This document shows, piece by piece, positions 38,301 through 53,300 of a stretch of DNA of 64,000 bases. The stretch comes from Odontocerum albicorne. Taxonomy: Eukaryota > Arthropoda > Insecta > Trichoptera > Odontoceridae. The position numbers and the translations under genes were made by a program. The stretch lies in assembly GCA_949825065.1 (NCBI GenBank), contig OX463838.1, positions 4,380,251-4,444,250 on the forward strand. The letters run 5' to 3'. The stretch's first letter is position 1. Each line of letters opens with the position of its first letter. The notes below the pieces were generated by a model. The model saw nothing but the letters and a program-made list of their open reading frames with translations, was not told the origin of the DNA and made no database searches.

Positions 38301-41300
38301 CTAGAATTACATATAGGGGAAAGATGAAACTTTATTTTGCATGAGAAATCATCAAGGTACCCTTGGGGTGGTTAACTGTCACTGAATTTTACCAAATACT
38401 AAATAACAACCATCAGAAGGGCTGGAAAATTAAAATAGCTTGTAACGTTTTGGTTTACAAAAGTGTATTTAAGACATAATTCAGTCCAACTTCACCTGAC
38501 GAAGACGATGGAGATATAGTAGTGAGCTCAAATAAAACAGTGGTGAATAAAAAAATAAAAATTACGGTTTTACTTATTTTATTCAAAAAATTACAGACAC
38601 CCAAGACTTTATAGGCTTAAGAGAACTTCTTGTGTAGATGTCTTCACACTAATACAATAAAGGGTAATTAGGCAAAAATATCAAAAAAAAAAAAAAACGA
38701 TATTTGTCAACATGCTGAAAAAAACTATTTTAAAAATAATTTTTAAGTAAACATTTTTCTCAATTGGATTGGAAGCAGCGATGAAAAAATACACTTTTGT
38801 TGAACATTTTTATAGACCCTAAAACAAAAAAAAAATTCTACCTATAAGTGATCCCGACGTCAGATAAATAAACACACTGAAGCTCTGAAATACGAAAAAT
38901 AGTGACTTGTTTTTTACCAGGTATAAAATACATTTCTTTATGTTAGCAAGTGTTCTTTACATACCTGACTGCAGTTCCATTCTCAGTTCCAGAGTCAACT
39001 TGCAGCACGGTGGCTTGCGACTCATTCCAGATTCCATCCGAATGATCTCTGGAATGACAAGGACGATCCTCGTTTGAACAACGGGGACTGAAGATGACAC
39101 ATGAATCCAGGACATTGAACACCGAGAAAGCCATGCAATGTGAACATTGAACATAACAAATTATGGTTAAATCCGGATTTCTCAACATGAGAATATTAAT
39201 ATTAGTATATGTGCTATTTTAGAAATTGTAATGTTAAAATTACCCAACTCAAAAAAGTAACTGTCAATGTTTACGTTAAATCAACCATTCGTACTGAATA
39301 GAGAAAAAATGAACTTAAAATAACGTGGAAATAAAAAAAAAACAGTGCCCGAGATTACAGAAAAATACTTTTAACTTCGAGTGACTTAACCTTTCCTTCC
39401 CTGTGTTGGGTATCTTCTACACGTTGCTTCTAATAACCATCAATATCTCTATAAATATTATAAATACAAGGTTAAGATTTTAGGTATTCCTCCATAGTAT
39501 ATTTACGCATTGATTTAAAAAATAATATTAATAATCATCAGAATTTATCGACTACATCGAGGTGTTTTGTAAAGATCGAAAACAAATTCGCATTTAAACG
39601 CGGCGAGTGCCTCGTCTTGACGATAGGTGAATAGTATGCGGGAAGCGCGACACTATATTTGCATCTCACTCTTGCATACTAGACTGAATTGCGAGGAGCT
39701 GAATTTTCTCAACGTCGCAAGCAAAGGCGTATGCGCCGGGGTATGCGACTGACGTTCCGCGCCACTAGTAGCCTCTAGGCTTGCAAATAGGTTAGACGTA
39801 CGCCCGTTCCGTGAGCGTTTTTTAATGTTTTCAGATGGTTTTTTAATGTTTTCAGCAAATAAATCTCAATTATTATAATTTTTAACTTCAATTATAATTA
39901 ATTAAGAGGATTATCTATGAATGTTCTTATTTTTCTTTATTAATTTTTGATTGCGTACTCACTACCCAACACCATAACACGCGTATTATTTTTATCACCG
40001 TAAGGGAAGGGTTAAGAAAGGAATGTTTTTATGGTTTATGGAAGAGGTTGAAATAAACTATAAGGGCTGTTTCAAACATTCTCAATTTATATCCTTTTAA
40101 TATTTTAAAACAAACTGAGGCTCATGGTATTAATTTATTCAGCCCCTATTAACTCTGTGATCTTGATGGTAAAATACCTGTCTTTCAACCTAGGGGCTAC
40201 AGGTTTAATGTCCGACAGAATCCAATCTATTTTAAAGGTACTTCTTCTGATTCGTGCTTTCAACACTATCGGCTTTAGATGTAGCTTAGTATACGTGTGC
40301 AGTGGACATAATTTTGATGAGGCCTCCCGAAATGGGTTATCTTTAAGTACTTCCTAAAGCTTAATACGCCACCCATATCTCTAACACTAAAACATAGACC
40401 ATACTACACCACAGGACTAGCAAGCTAGATTTTTTTGAAAAAAAGATTTCAGTGTGGTTTTTACTTAAGGCTTATTTAATATTTTTCTAGTTGGATGGAA
40501 GATATTGTGTATGTCTATAAATTCGCTAGATTGTACTGCATCTCACAAAAGTGCAATACAGTTAATTAATATCCGTAAAAGAAAACTATCGAATATTGTT
40601 GGTCCAACATAATTTCAGATATTTCCGTAAAAAGAAAACAGGTGTCTGTGAGTTTAATGCAAATAATAATTAAACAATTTTTTCCGACCCCACATTTTAA
40701 CCACTAAAGTAACAGTTATGTCCAGTAAACCTTTCCCTTCCTGTGCTAAAAAAATCCGCGCGTTCCGGTGGTATGTATTCAATACACATGTAAAAATGAG
40801 TGATTTCAAATCGGAAAAATAAGAATATTCATAGCCAATCGCTTAAATTAATTAAATGTGAAGTTACAAGTGATAACAATTGAAATTTAATTGCTGAAAA
40901 CATGAAAAAAAATATCGCCGACGTTCACAAAACGGGCGAAACGACCACCGCAAACCAAAGCCCACGAGCTACTGAAGCGAGCGAACTGAGATTCTATTTC
41001 TTGCTTTCACATATACCAAAGTAGAGTGTGAGTGAGAAGTGAATAGCGTCGCTAGCTCACCCATAGCGTTTATTCAGAATTAATATACCTATGTCACACA
41101 CTGGCACACATATGATTGTATTGGTGAATTTATTCCCGATTTTCAAAAAATATCTCTGATGTGGCCGATGAGTGCTAATTATTAGTAATATTATTTTTTT
41201 TCATTCAATGCGTAAATGTATTACGGAGGAATACCTAAAATCTGAACCTAGTTTTTATTATATTTATAGAGATATTTAAGTTTTTAGAAGCAATGTGTAC

Positions 41301-44300
41301 TAGTTACACATCAAAGGACAGGAAGGGTTAAATCGATGAAATAAACATTTTTTAATAATTTATATTCTACCACCGAAACTAAATTGTTTCCTAAATATCA
41401 TAAAAAAACAGTAAGCTCGTTAAAAAAATGGCTTTTTCGAGAATTTTCCTTTTCTCTTGAATCGATAATATTTCTCTTTGCTGAGACATTATTTGAAGGG
41501 ATTCAACGAAAAATTAAAAGAAATGAAAAAAATGTAAATTGACACACGACAATTGAAATTATATGTACACGACCGACACGTTTAAAACACAAGGATAGAT
41601 TGACCAAATACATATACAGTTTACCTGCCTCTAATTCACTAAATTTTCCATCAATTGGATCGTATTACACGACTCGTGTAACCTTGACCATGAGCACTGC
41701 AGGTGCACACGTGTCTATAAATAGAAACAACATATTTCTGCTTCCTAATATTCATTTCAAATATTTTTAATCGTCGCGCATTTAATTAAATATGTTTATA
41801 AATTGATTTGCATTTTAAATATTTCAAACGTAAATTGCGGGAAATAAAAACGTAAAAGCGGGTACTAAATGTACTAAAATAAAACGGGATTTTAAAAATT
41901 GAACGCAAATAGTGGGAAAACGTGAATTCCGGGCACGTAAAAACGGGGTTTCACTGTATCACATACTTTATATTGATTGTGTAGATTTTTTCGAATTTTA
42001 TTTGAAAATTAGTTAGTTTAATAAAATATATTCTTATTTGTAATTTATTTTTAGGCGAACGAAAGCTAAATAATTGAGAATTCCGGATAGTCTAAAATTA
42101 AAACATTCACTAATAAATGTAACAAATAATCACAAAGTTTATTTTGTACAACAAATCGAGAAAATTTTTTCTCATTACCACAAAGTTTGGATTTTTTTAT
42201 ATTTAACACAATGATATTTTAAAAATCTTCTTTGCTTTAGCAATAATAATCATTTATCAGATATTTAATTTTTTACAAAAAAAATGTTTTTTATATATAT
42301 ATATATTTTAAAATAGTAAAGCCTTGAAAAGTATGAATATAAAAGAGATAACATTGTAATTTGTTTTTATCAAACACTGTGTATTCCACTTTTTATAACG
42401 GTATAACCCTGCCGATTTAAAGGTTTTCCCCTCATCATCAGGGAGCACAAACAAGACTATCTTGGCCAGTCTTATGTATGCTCTAGTCTTGTTTGATGAA
42501 ATCGGTAGGGTTATACCGTTATAAAAAGTGAAATAAACAGTGTTTGATAAAAACAAATTAAAATGTCTTTAAACCTCCACAATGTTAATACCTTAACTTT
42601 AAATTATTTATAAAATATAACATATATGTACTGATGTTAAACTGTGGAAACATATCTTATCTGCCTATCTAAATAGACTTGTTGGTATCTTAGTATTAAT
42701 GAAGTAAATATTTATAAACATAAAGCTTTACGTATATTATAAATGGAATTTAACCTGTATCTATTTAATCAGTATTATTTTGTTTATTTCATTAAGTATT
42801 TGTGTACAATCCATATTTTTACTAGTATAAAATATTTCATTGAATTATTTAGATAATTTTAAATTTGAACAATTTGTATGCAAATAAACTTTCTAATAAA
42901 TTGTTACAAAATGTGTGAGTTACCTGTTGTTTTTTCGCAAATTGTGTATATTTCTTGTCATGTGTAATAATAAATAAATATTGTAAATAAAATAAATTAT
43001 ATCTAAGTAATAATCAAACATCATTTTGGATATACTAAATTTTTCAAATAAAAAATAGGTGTGTCACATTTAATATCTATTAAAAACTAAAAGTGATTTT
43101 ATCAATCAACTATTTTTCATTGTTATGAAAATGGTTTTTGAACAATGGTTTTATTTGTTTTGATTGGTGATAAGGATCGCATGTGAAAATTATGATGCAA
43201 TAATCTAAATACTACGTTGGCACAAACTAAATAGGTGAATTTATGGAGCAACATAACAGCAAAAGCACAGTGATTCTAAATCAACATTGACATGTGCTGT
43301 ATACTTTCATTTGTGATCAAGACCGCTACAAATTGAATAACATTAAATCAGGAATGAAAGTTTTCAGGAGAAAATATTGATTTAAAAAAAGTTTCAAATT
43401 GATACAAACTTAAACATAATACAGGAAACTTTGAAAAGCTTAAATAACAGCGAGAAGTTTACTTTTTATAGGAATTTCAGTATCCTTTTATATTAAAAAA
43501 AAATACATATAAATTAAAAATAAAATAAGGTACGCCCTCCGAAAATTCTTTTCGTTGAATATATTGCCTATAAAAAAGTAATAAAAATATTAGCATATGA
43601 TTATTAATGATCTATGCGGTAATCAAAAGTACTACCTTGATCAAAAAGTTTAAGGACTTTATTCATAAAATCTAAAATACAAGTTTATTCATCAAAATCG
43701 ATATGGTCCCCTTCAAAGTACTTCCCATCGACTGCAACGCACTTACATCAGCGCTTGATCCAACCCTCGAAACACCGCTGGTACTCAATTTTCGGTATGT
43801 TCATCAGAGCCGTCTTCGATTTTTTCATGACATCCTCTCGGGTGCTGTAACGCGTTCCGCAAAGTGGTTTTTTAAGTCGGTTGAACAGGAAAAAGTCGCA
43901 GAGAGCCAGATCAGGTGAATTCAAAGGCTGCTGGATAGTAGTCGTGTTGTTTTTGGTCAAAAACTCATGGAAATCATGTCTTTCGCGATTTCAACGCGGT
44001 CCTTTTTTGCAATCTTTCGGCACCAGTTTTGCATCGACACGTCTGAGGCCCAAATCACTAACCAAAATGTCTTGAGCGAATCCATATGCGATGTTCAAAT
44101 CCTCTGCCAGCTCTCTCATGGTCAATTTGTGGTTTTCGGCCAACATTTCTTTGATTTTATCGGTTTTCAACTGCCACAGCGTTCGTCATCCTCGACCGAC
44201 TCACGACCACTTCTGAAGCATTCGTGCCACCAAAAAACACTTCTTAAACATTTCCAAGGTCTGCGGACCGTTAAACCCGTTTTCTACACAAAATTGAATG

Positions 44301-47300
44301 CAAACTCGTTGATGCACAGTTGATGCCATTTTCAAACTTGTAAAAAATCGAAAACACACACAAAGGTAGATGTACTCAGTACAAGGTAACTTTTACAAAT
44401 GTCAAGCTATGACGCTGAAATTTGGAAGGAAGTGTCAATGATAGATGTGGTAACCTAAAAAAAAAAAGAATTCCAATCGGGTGACTGACAGCGCCACACG
44501 GTGTCCGGTCCTAAAACTTTTTGATCAAGGAGTATATACTTTGGCAACAATACGAATAAAAATGCAATTGTATATGTTTTATAACTCGTCAATAATAGGT
44601 AAGGCGTTTCAAGGAAGGTATGTTTTTCAAATTGGCATATTTATAATACCACTGCACGTCGCAAGGAAGATATTACCATGTACCTGAATAAAATTGCGAC
44701 AAGTTTCCTGCATTATTATTATTATTATATTATAGAATATCGTTTAATCCTTCCTTAACCCTTTTTATAACAATAGCGTTAACTGCGTACTTTTTAAGGA
44801 AAGGCATATTATTTATTGTAATTTGTTTTATCAAACACTGTTTAATCCACTTTATGTAACGGTATAACGCCACCGGTTTCAAAGTTTTCACCTCATCAGC
44901 AGGGGAGCACAATTTTTGTTTGTGTTCCCCTGATGATGAGGTGAAAACTTTGAAACCGGTAGGGATATACTATCACATAAAATGGAATGAACAGTGTTTG
45001 ATAAAACAAATTACAATGTATTTAAATCTATACAATGTTAATGCCTTAACTATAAATAATATATTTGTTTTAGATTTATTCATATTTAAAGAAATATTTT
45101 GGTTTGAGCATACAAAACGAATGAATAAATGAAGACTAACAAAACAAGTATATTGCGCAAATGTGAGTGGACGGTGGGGTAGAGTAAGGCTAAGAAAATG
45201 ATGGCTGGAATAAATGTATGATATTTTGAAAGAAGGAAATATAAAAAGTTAGAAAAATCGTCGAAGTTATATCTGAAAGCGTATGGATGTTGTAAAAGGG
45301 AGAGATATGTGTTGTGATAGGAAAGTCTGGCGCTCACTTCTCTCTGCCTACCCTAACAGGGAGACAGAGTGATAGTATGCGATGGAAACACATTTTAATT
45401 TTTGTCATGAGTGTGTACTTTATACGTAGCTGATGACCTTAGTGATAAGATCAATTGCATGATCTCTGAAGGTTTTGTTAACTTTTGTGAAAATCTGTGA
45501 AACTTTATTTCAATTTGTTGTGGTCAAAAATAAAACATTAGCCTTTTCTGGATAATAACTCACCTGGTCAAGTCTGCAGTAAGAGAGTCACTTGAAGCAA
45601 AAGGGGAGATCTTCTGGTCTGGTACAAGGCAAGAGGTGGGAACTACGGAATCCCCTTCGTCAGGACTTCCAGGACCCTTTTTACTTCTCTTCAACTGCTG
45701 AGGACCTTTCTCCCCATCTGACTGAGGAGATGTTGGAGTGGATTTAGCGAAAGTTCTGAAATATAATAATACAAATTTGATAATTAAACAGTATCTCAAT
45801 AAATAGCATTTCATGCTGATTAATATAATATAAAAATGGAGAAAAAGGTTTTTTCCATTAATTTCCTAAAAATGATTAATACAAATCCATTTATTTTAAA
45901 CACACGTTTTAAATAAAAATTGTAACAAAATTATTTGTTGCACGATTTTTTTTATAAGAACCTTTAAAGCAATGTCAGAAAGAGAAGATACTACGTATTT
46001 GAACTCAAGAGAAAGTGCATATACAAGGATATATTGATTTGAAAAAAAAATGTTTGAAAGGATCACAGTGGTATGGAGTTAAGAGAGTAGTATGGAGTAA
46101 ACAGAGATTCGTTCTTGGTGCTATAAAAAATTTACTAATGTAGTGTTCATTTAAAAAAAACGTCACACCGTAAGTTAAAAAATCAAAATATTAAATCGAC
46201 CACAAAAATGCCACTAGGTAATTCAAATTAAAAACTCTAAAACAAAAAGAAGTCAATTAAAGTGTTATGCCATAATTATTTGAAAAAAATACATAAGAAT
46301 TCAATTAATTTTGGAGAATACATCATATACAACTTGAAACATATTTTAATCATACACACGCATGTAAATTTTATTTAAATGTTGAATAAATCTTTATATA
46401 TTTTGATTTGACGTTATAAAAAAAATAGTATCTGGAATCGATGTTTTCATTTTTTTTGACATTATGAAATTATATTTTTTAACTTTAAAAACGGTTCAAA
46501 ATATTTTAATGCACGGGAGTGAAATATGGAGGTGAAAAATGTATGAAGGAGAAAGTGCTTCAACTGAGATAATTTGTGTGGTGCGTTTATGGGGGACATA
46601 TTAACATTTAATTAAAACAAATTAATTTGAGCTATAATCTAATAAAGTAGCGTGAGAAAATGGGAGACGATAGACTGACTAAACTAATTGATAATGCAAG
46701 TAGAATGAGAGCCGTTGTATAGTATGATCGAGAAAACTAATTAATTGATAATGCAAGTAGAATGAGAACCGTTGTATAGCATGATCGAGAAAACTAATTG
46801 ATAATGCACGTAGAATGAGAACCGTTGTATAGTATGATCGAGAAAACTAATTGATAATGCAAGTAGAATGAGAACCGTTGTATAGTATGATCGAGAAAAC
46901 TAATTGATAATGCAAGTAGAATGAGAACCGTTGTATAGTATGATCGAGAAAACTTATTGATAATGCAAGTAGAATGAGAACCGTTGTATAGTATGATCGA
47001 GAAAACTAATTGATAATGCAAGTAGAATGAGAACCGTTGTATAGTATGATCGAGAAAACTAATTGATAATGCAAGTAGAATGAGAACCGTTATATAGTAT
47101 GATCGAGAAAACTAATTGATAATGTAAGTAGAATGAGAACCGTTGTATAGTATGATTGAGAAAACTAATTGATAATGCAAGTAGAATGAGAACCGTTCTA
47201 TAGTAGGATTGAGAAAACTAATTGATAATGCAAGTAGAATGAGAACCGATGTATAGTATGATCGAGAAAACTAATTGATAATGCGAGTAGAATGAGAACC

Positions 47301-50300
47301 GTTTATAGTATGATTGAGAAAACTAATTGATAATGCAAGTAGAATGAGAACCGATGTATAGTATGATCGAGAAAACTAATTGATAATGTAAGTAGAATGA
47401 GAACCGATGTATAGTATGATCGAGAAAACTAATTGATAATGCAAGTAGAATGAGAAACGTTGTATAGTATGATCGAGAAAACTAATAAATTGATAATGCA
47501 AGTATAATGAGAACCGTTGTATAGTATGATCAAGAAAAGTATAATTGAATCGAGTGAATTAAATTTAGAAATAAGATAATGTAAGAAGGAAAAGAAATAC
47601 ATGAACTATTGAGAATATGGATATGTAGTGGAGGAGGTGAAGGAAATGTAAATTGATGTAGAAGAGACAATTGAAGTGGTGATGAGAAAGTATGGCAAGC
47701 CATCCCTTCTGCCTATTTCAACAGGGAATTATGTGATGGTATGTAAGTATTTACACATGTCGGTTTTTAGTATAATTAAAGAAAAAAATATAAAACTGAT
47801 TCAATTGCATTAAATAAAAATAAATTAAAGTTATACGTTTTATGAAGGTTTTTCCTCAACTACCTTCTATGTTTATGGTACACTTATCTATTTGTTTAAT
47901 TACGATTGGAATTGAAAATAAAGTAAAAAAACTAAGTGTTTGGCTTAAAAACAGGCCTAAATCTAATATACATTATTAGTCAGAATTGATGAAAAAAGGT
48001 AAATTTCTAAAAAGTATATTACATGGAATACGAAATTGATTATACTCCTATTTCCACACATGTTTTAAGCACGAGTAAAGCGAAATTATGCAAAAAAGAA
48101 AAATAAATACTATAAATATTAAAAAAATGTCAAAATGTATTTATTAAAAAAAATATCTATAAAAGGGCCCAGAAGAAAAACACCGAAAGCATACGTATAT
48201 GAAAGTGAGCACATGGAATCTCTTGGCCATACCGTCCCTCCTGCCCATTCTCCTGTCCGTCACTACACGGCGCTGAGCTTCCCTCTTCTAAGCTGATACT
48301 CCTCTTTCTGAACATCCCTTTCTTATAGCACACATAGTTTTCGTGAAACTCTTCATCCACAGACTCTTGGTTTGGCAAAGCACTTGTGGAACTGTAAAAG
48401 TCATCGCTAATTATCACAAAATATGTCGCTCATTGTTAAAATGATGAAGAAATCTCAATGAATGTTAATTAACTTTAAATGAAATGTGCCTGTAAAAAAG
48501 ATATTTTCTATAAAATTTGTGAAGGGATGTTTCTGATTAACCCTTTCTTCAAATCTATGTTCATATGCATAACAGAAGAATAAAAAAAAGGGTTATCACC
48601 TATATAATCTAAATGTGAATGAAGTGTTATACTAAATGATTTTTTTTGACAATTTGTGTTTTAAGTTTTAAGTTCGCAACAATTCTAAGTTCGTTACGTT
48701 GAAAATCAAATAATTTTTCTGGTAAGTGAGGTTAAAACGTAGATTATTTAATAATTAGTGCCTCTTTTGTAATTATATAACTATGTTTCTCGTAATTATT
48801 TGTTTAATCCTCGAAGAAAAAAATCTTTGAGATGGCCTAAATGAAATATTTGGATAACGAAATGTTTTGTGAATTTATTAAGTTTTCACAGAAGAAAGTA
48901 TAAAAAAAGATACTGTATGAAAATGAATCATGCAAAGTTATTGCATCTTTAAGTAAAATTAATAACGTTAACTAAGTCAACTCCAAACAATTTGAATTGT
49001 TTGACAAGAACGTATTCTCGCTCCTGATTATGCAACTTGTAAAGTGAGTAAATTATGTGAAAAATTTTAAAACCCAGAACAGTGTTTTTAATTGGTGATA
49101 AAAACCTTTTAAATCTAAAATATTATGCTGATGCTCCTAAATTAATTAACATATCAAACGAAAAAAACAATACGCTAAATATAATTAATAAATAAAAAAA
49201 CAAAAGACTTATACCCCATTTTGAAATTATGGTATTGTATTTATTAAGCTCGTGTGTAATCAACGCTGAAAGCTTCCTATCTGAAGTTAAAAAAAATGGA
49301 AGGGGAAAAATGCAACGTGAAAGCTGGAAAATATGAGAATAAGTAAAATCAACATTATAATAAAAATACATACAGTGAAGTTTATTGAAAATATTGATTT
49401 GATGAGTTAATGTTAAACTTGGAAAATATGAATGGGGAATTTGATGCTGGAAAGAAATGTTACAAATTTCTTGGATGGCAAATCCAACAGCTGCGCATAG
49501 CTTAAATAGTATTAAGGCAACATAAGTCTTCCAAATATTTGAATAAATTAATCGCTCTAAGTGAAGAAAATATTATCGAAACGTAATTTTTTATATTAAA
49601 ATAAATAAAATACTTATTTTGTATCATAATTGTTTCATTTGAGATTATACTGGTTTCAAAGAGCAACATCTTCCTCGTCAGGTGAAGATAAACTAAATTA
49701 TGACTGAAATATATTTTTTCATAATTGTTGTAGATAGGGGAAAGGGAGTAGTGGTTAATAAGAGCAGAGAAGGTAGGCGTTAAAGGGTGGCTTTTAAACG
49801 GGGAACATATTTAAAAGAGGACTATTATTGAAATTAACTTGATTATTTTTATTGTAGAGACTTGATTTAACGTTTTTTCTGATCTGGAGAATTTTTAAGT
49901 TGTTCAGGTGCAATCATTTGTTTGCTGGTTTGCAAAATCTGCAAACGATGGTCGACATCAAACGATTGTTTTTTTAAATTAAGTTGTTAGCAAACTTCGA
50001 AATTGTTGTTATATTCATATTTTTATATACACAAGACAAAAAGAAACCTTGAAAAAAGAGAAAAGGAACATTTGAGATGTCAAAATAACTTTTTTTTGTT
50101 ATGTACGAGGCGTATCCAGAAAGTAAGTGTGCTGAGGCTCTCACGACCGGATGGATTTTATTTTTCGACATGTTGGCTACACTTCCGTGTAGCCTGACTC
50201 TTCCCCTCCGCAACGAGACCGGTTTGAGGTCAGTACGTTGAAAAGTGTCGACGCGACAACACGTTTCGTGAAAAATGTAAATCCAATCTCCCGCCAAGTG

Positions 50301-53300
50301 CGAAATACGCGGCCTCATCCGTTATCTCGTTTGGAAGGGAAAACCTCCGGTTGAGGTTTATAATGAGGTGAAAACTACATATGGTGATAAAGCTATGAAT
50401 CGTACGAGTGTGTACAAGTGGCGTCGCGAGTTTAAAAACGGTCGTACGTCTGTGCATGATGATCAGAGGAGCGGAAGACCTTCAATTGTGACTAACGAAA
50501 TTGTTTTGGGACTGCCAAGGCATAATTTTAATTGAATATATGCCTCAAGGGGAGACCATCAACTCTGCAGGATACTGTGAGACCCTAAAAAAATTGCGGA
50601 GGGCGATTCAGAACAAAAGGAGAGGCATGCTGACAAAGGGAGTCTGCCTGCTGCACGACAATGCCAGACCATACACGGCCAACGCCATGAAGGAACTGCT
50701 CGCCTCGTTTAAATGGGATGTCCTGAACCATCCCGCGCATTCCCCTGACCTAGCACCTTCAGATTACTATCTCTTTACCTCCCTAAAGCTGCACATGGAT
50801 AGAAAAAGGTTTTCAACCGACGAGGAGGTAAAGGAGGAGGTGGAGAAGTGGACGGAGGGGTTGGCGGGAAACTACTTCGAGGAAGGCATCAAAAAGTTGA
50901 TAACCCGCTTCACCACCTGCATTGAGAGGAATGGCGACTATGTCGAAAAATAGCTTACATATGTACTACGGTAACCACGTAATTTTTTTTGTTTAAATAA
51001 AAAAAATTGTAACCTACAAAAATTCAGTATACTTAGTTTCTGGACTTACCTAGTACTTCCACTTATCTCCTTCTCCTATCGTGTTATTACAATTACGAAG
51101 ACGACAAAGGTCATTGATACCGGAAGTGAATTCAAATAAAACAGTGGTAAATACGAAATAAAAATAAGTGTTTTATTTGTTTTATTTAAAAAAATGTGAA
51201 CGTAACACCACAAAGTGAAACAAACAAATGTCTTTTTTAAGATTCAAGAAATTGTGCTTACTGGAAATGCTGAAGGAAGGTGCCCATGAATAAAAACTTC
51301 AATACATTGGATCGACTAAGTATGCGAATAACTTGACTATTCTTAACCGTTGACTTTTGAAATCCGTTAGAGTATTAGAATGCATGCATATGAATAATTC
51401 AAAGCTATCACAGGGTTCACGATAGCTTTGAATTATTTATTTAAGTTTAACGACTGGAAATAAGATTCGAAATTAAATAAAATTGCTAGAAACATAGTTT
51501 AAAATTTGTAGTATGATTTTAATCTATTAAAAAAGATTGAAATTAATAATATTTTACAACCATTTTTCATCAATTATTTGTACGATTCTCGTAAATAAGG
51601 GTGTTATGAGATTGGCAGCTTAAGACTTAATTATTGAGTATAATGAAAAACATTTGCACAATACAAACTCATTACAAAGTACCCGATATCTCATGAAAAT
51701 ATATATTTGGGTCAAAACATCTAACAAAAAAGAACGGAAAATACTTGTTTATGTGTATAAATACGATGTTTTGTAATTATTATGATATTTTCCTAATGCC
51801 AAAAAATAACAGCATTCGACAGAAATACGTAAATTCAGGATTACCTCAAAGATTTCATTTAAAATTAATTTCTTACATATAAAACGGATCCAGGCGGTAT
51901 TAGTTCCAAATCAAATTAACAATGTTTCAAAAGGATTCGTGTTTTCTTTTTGTTTCTTGTGTATACAGTCCAACATGTAATGTAACTTGTTTTTGTTTTC
52001 TATGAATACAGTGTACATCAGGGGTGCTCAAACGGTCTATCGCGATCGACTGGTCGATCGCGGGAGGTTTTTAAGTCGATAAATTACATATTGTATTTTT
52101 GAAATTTCTGACATTCAATTTATAAAAAGTACACTAAATATGTTTTAACAATTATTTTAACCTAATATTTGTTAATATAGTAACGAATATTAAATATCAA
52201 ATTATCATCTATCTGATATATGTTGTTTATAGTTAAGGCATTAACGTTGTGGAGGTTTAAAGACATTGTAATTTATTTTTAACAAACACTGTTTATTCCA
52301 CTTTTTTGTTACGGTATAACCCTACCGGTTTCAAGGCTTTCACCTCATCTTCAGGGGAGCGCAAACAAGACTTGTTTGCGCTCCCCGACGACAGTCTTGT
52401 TTGCGCTCCCCTGAAGATGAGGTGAAAGCCTTGAAACCGGTAGGGTTATACCGTCACAAAAAAGTGGAATAAACAGTGTTTGTTAAAAATAAATTACAAT
52501 GTCTGATATATCATAATTTAACATATAACATTTAATAGATGTTATTTGGGTTGAGATAACTCTATCTCGTCCAGTTACCAAACGCGTCTCAACCTTCCGA
52601 GACACAAACATCCAGGACGTCGAAAGCAGTGATGTCAGAAAGAGGGCGCGCGCGAACTTCTCGCTGTCAGGCGTGTCCATATATAAAAAATCTATGCAGT
52701 ATGCAGAGGACATGCAGTGCCATGCATTGACATCAAAAGAACGTTAGTTACAGAACACTTATTATTTCAATGATAATACTTATTTATATGTGATCATCTT
52801 TGCAATCAATAAATACTTGCCATTTACGAAATTTGTCTTTTATTTTTACCTAGTCGATCGCTTGCCGCCTAATGTTTTTATGGTAGATCGCCGATGGTTA
52901 AAGTCTGAGCGTCCCTGGTGTACAGTGTCAATATTTTTTTTTCTTTTTCTTATGAATACAATGTTACGTGTAATGTATTTTTTTGTCCCTTATATCTACA
53001 GTCCATAATGTAATGTAACTTTTTTTGTTTCTTAAGAATACAGTGTAGTGTCAAGTTGTTTTTTCTTTCTTACGTATTGGGTGTTAAAATAAGTTGTGTC
53101 CGGTTTTTTTCAATTTAAAAATGAGCACCAAAAGTAAAACAAAATGATAAAAGTTATACTTCATTCGAAAGAAAATTTTCTGCTCTACAAGATATTGTAT
53201 TTGCTTTTTTACGTTACATATATTATTTTATTTGATTACAAGCCTTCAAAATGGAATGTCAAGTAGACGAAAGTCAGCATTTTCGACACTTCTTTCTGTT

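Noticed and set aside
46794..47021. 75-codon repetitive open frame
   Set aside because: Product of the 53-bp minisatellite.
50230..50457. 75-codon minus-strand frame in mariner M5
   Set aside because: Complement of the mariner DNA-binding coding region; the same shadow occurs at 7324-7506 in M1.
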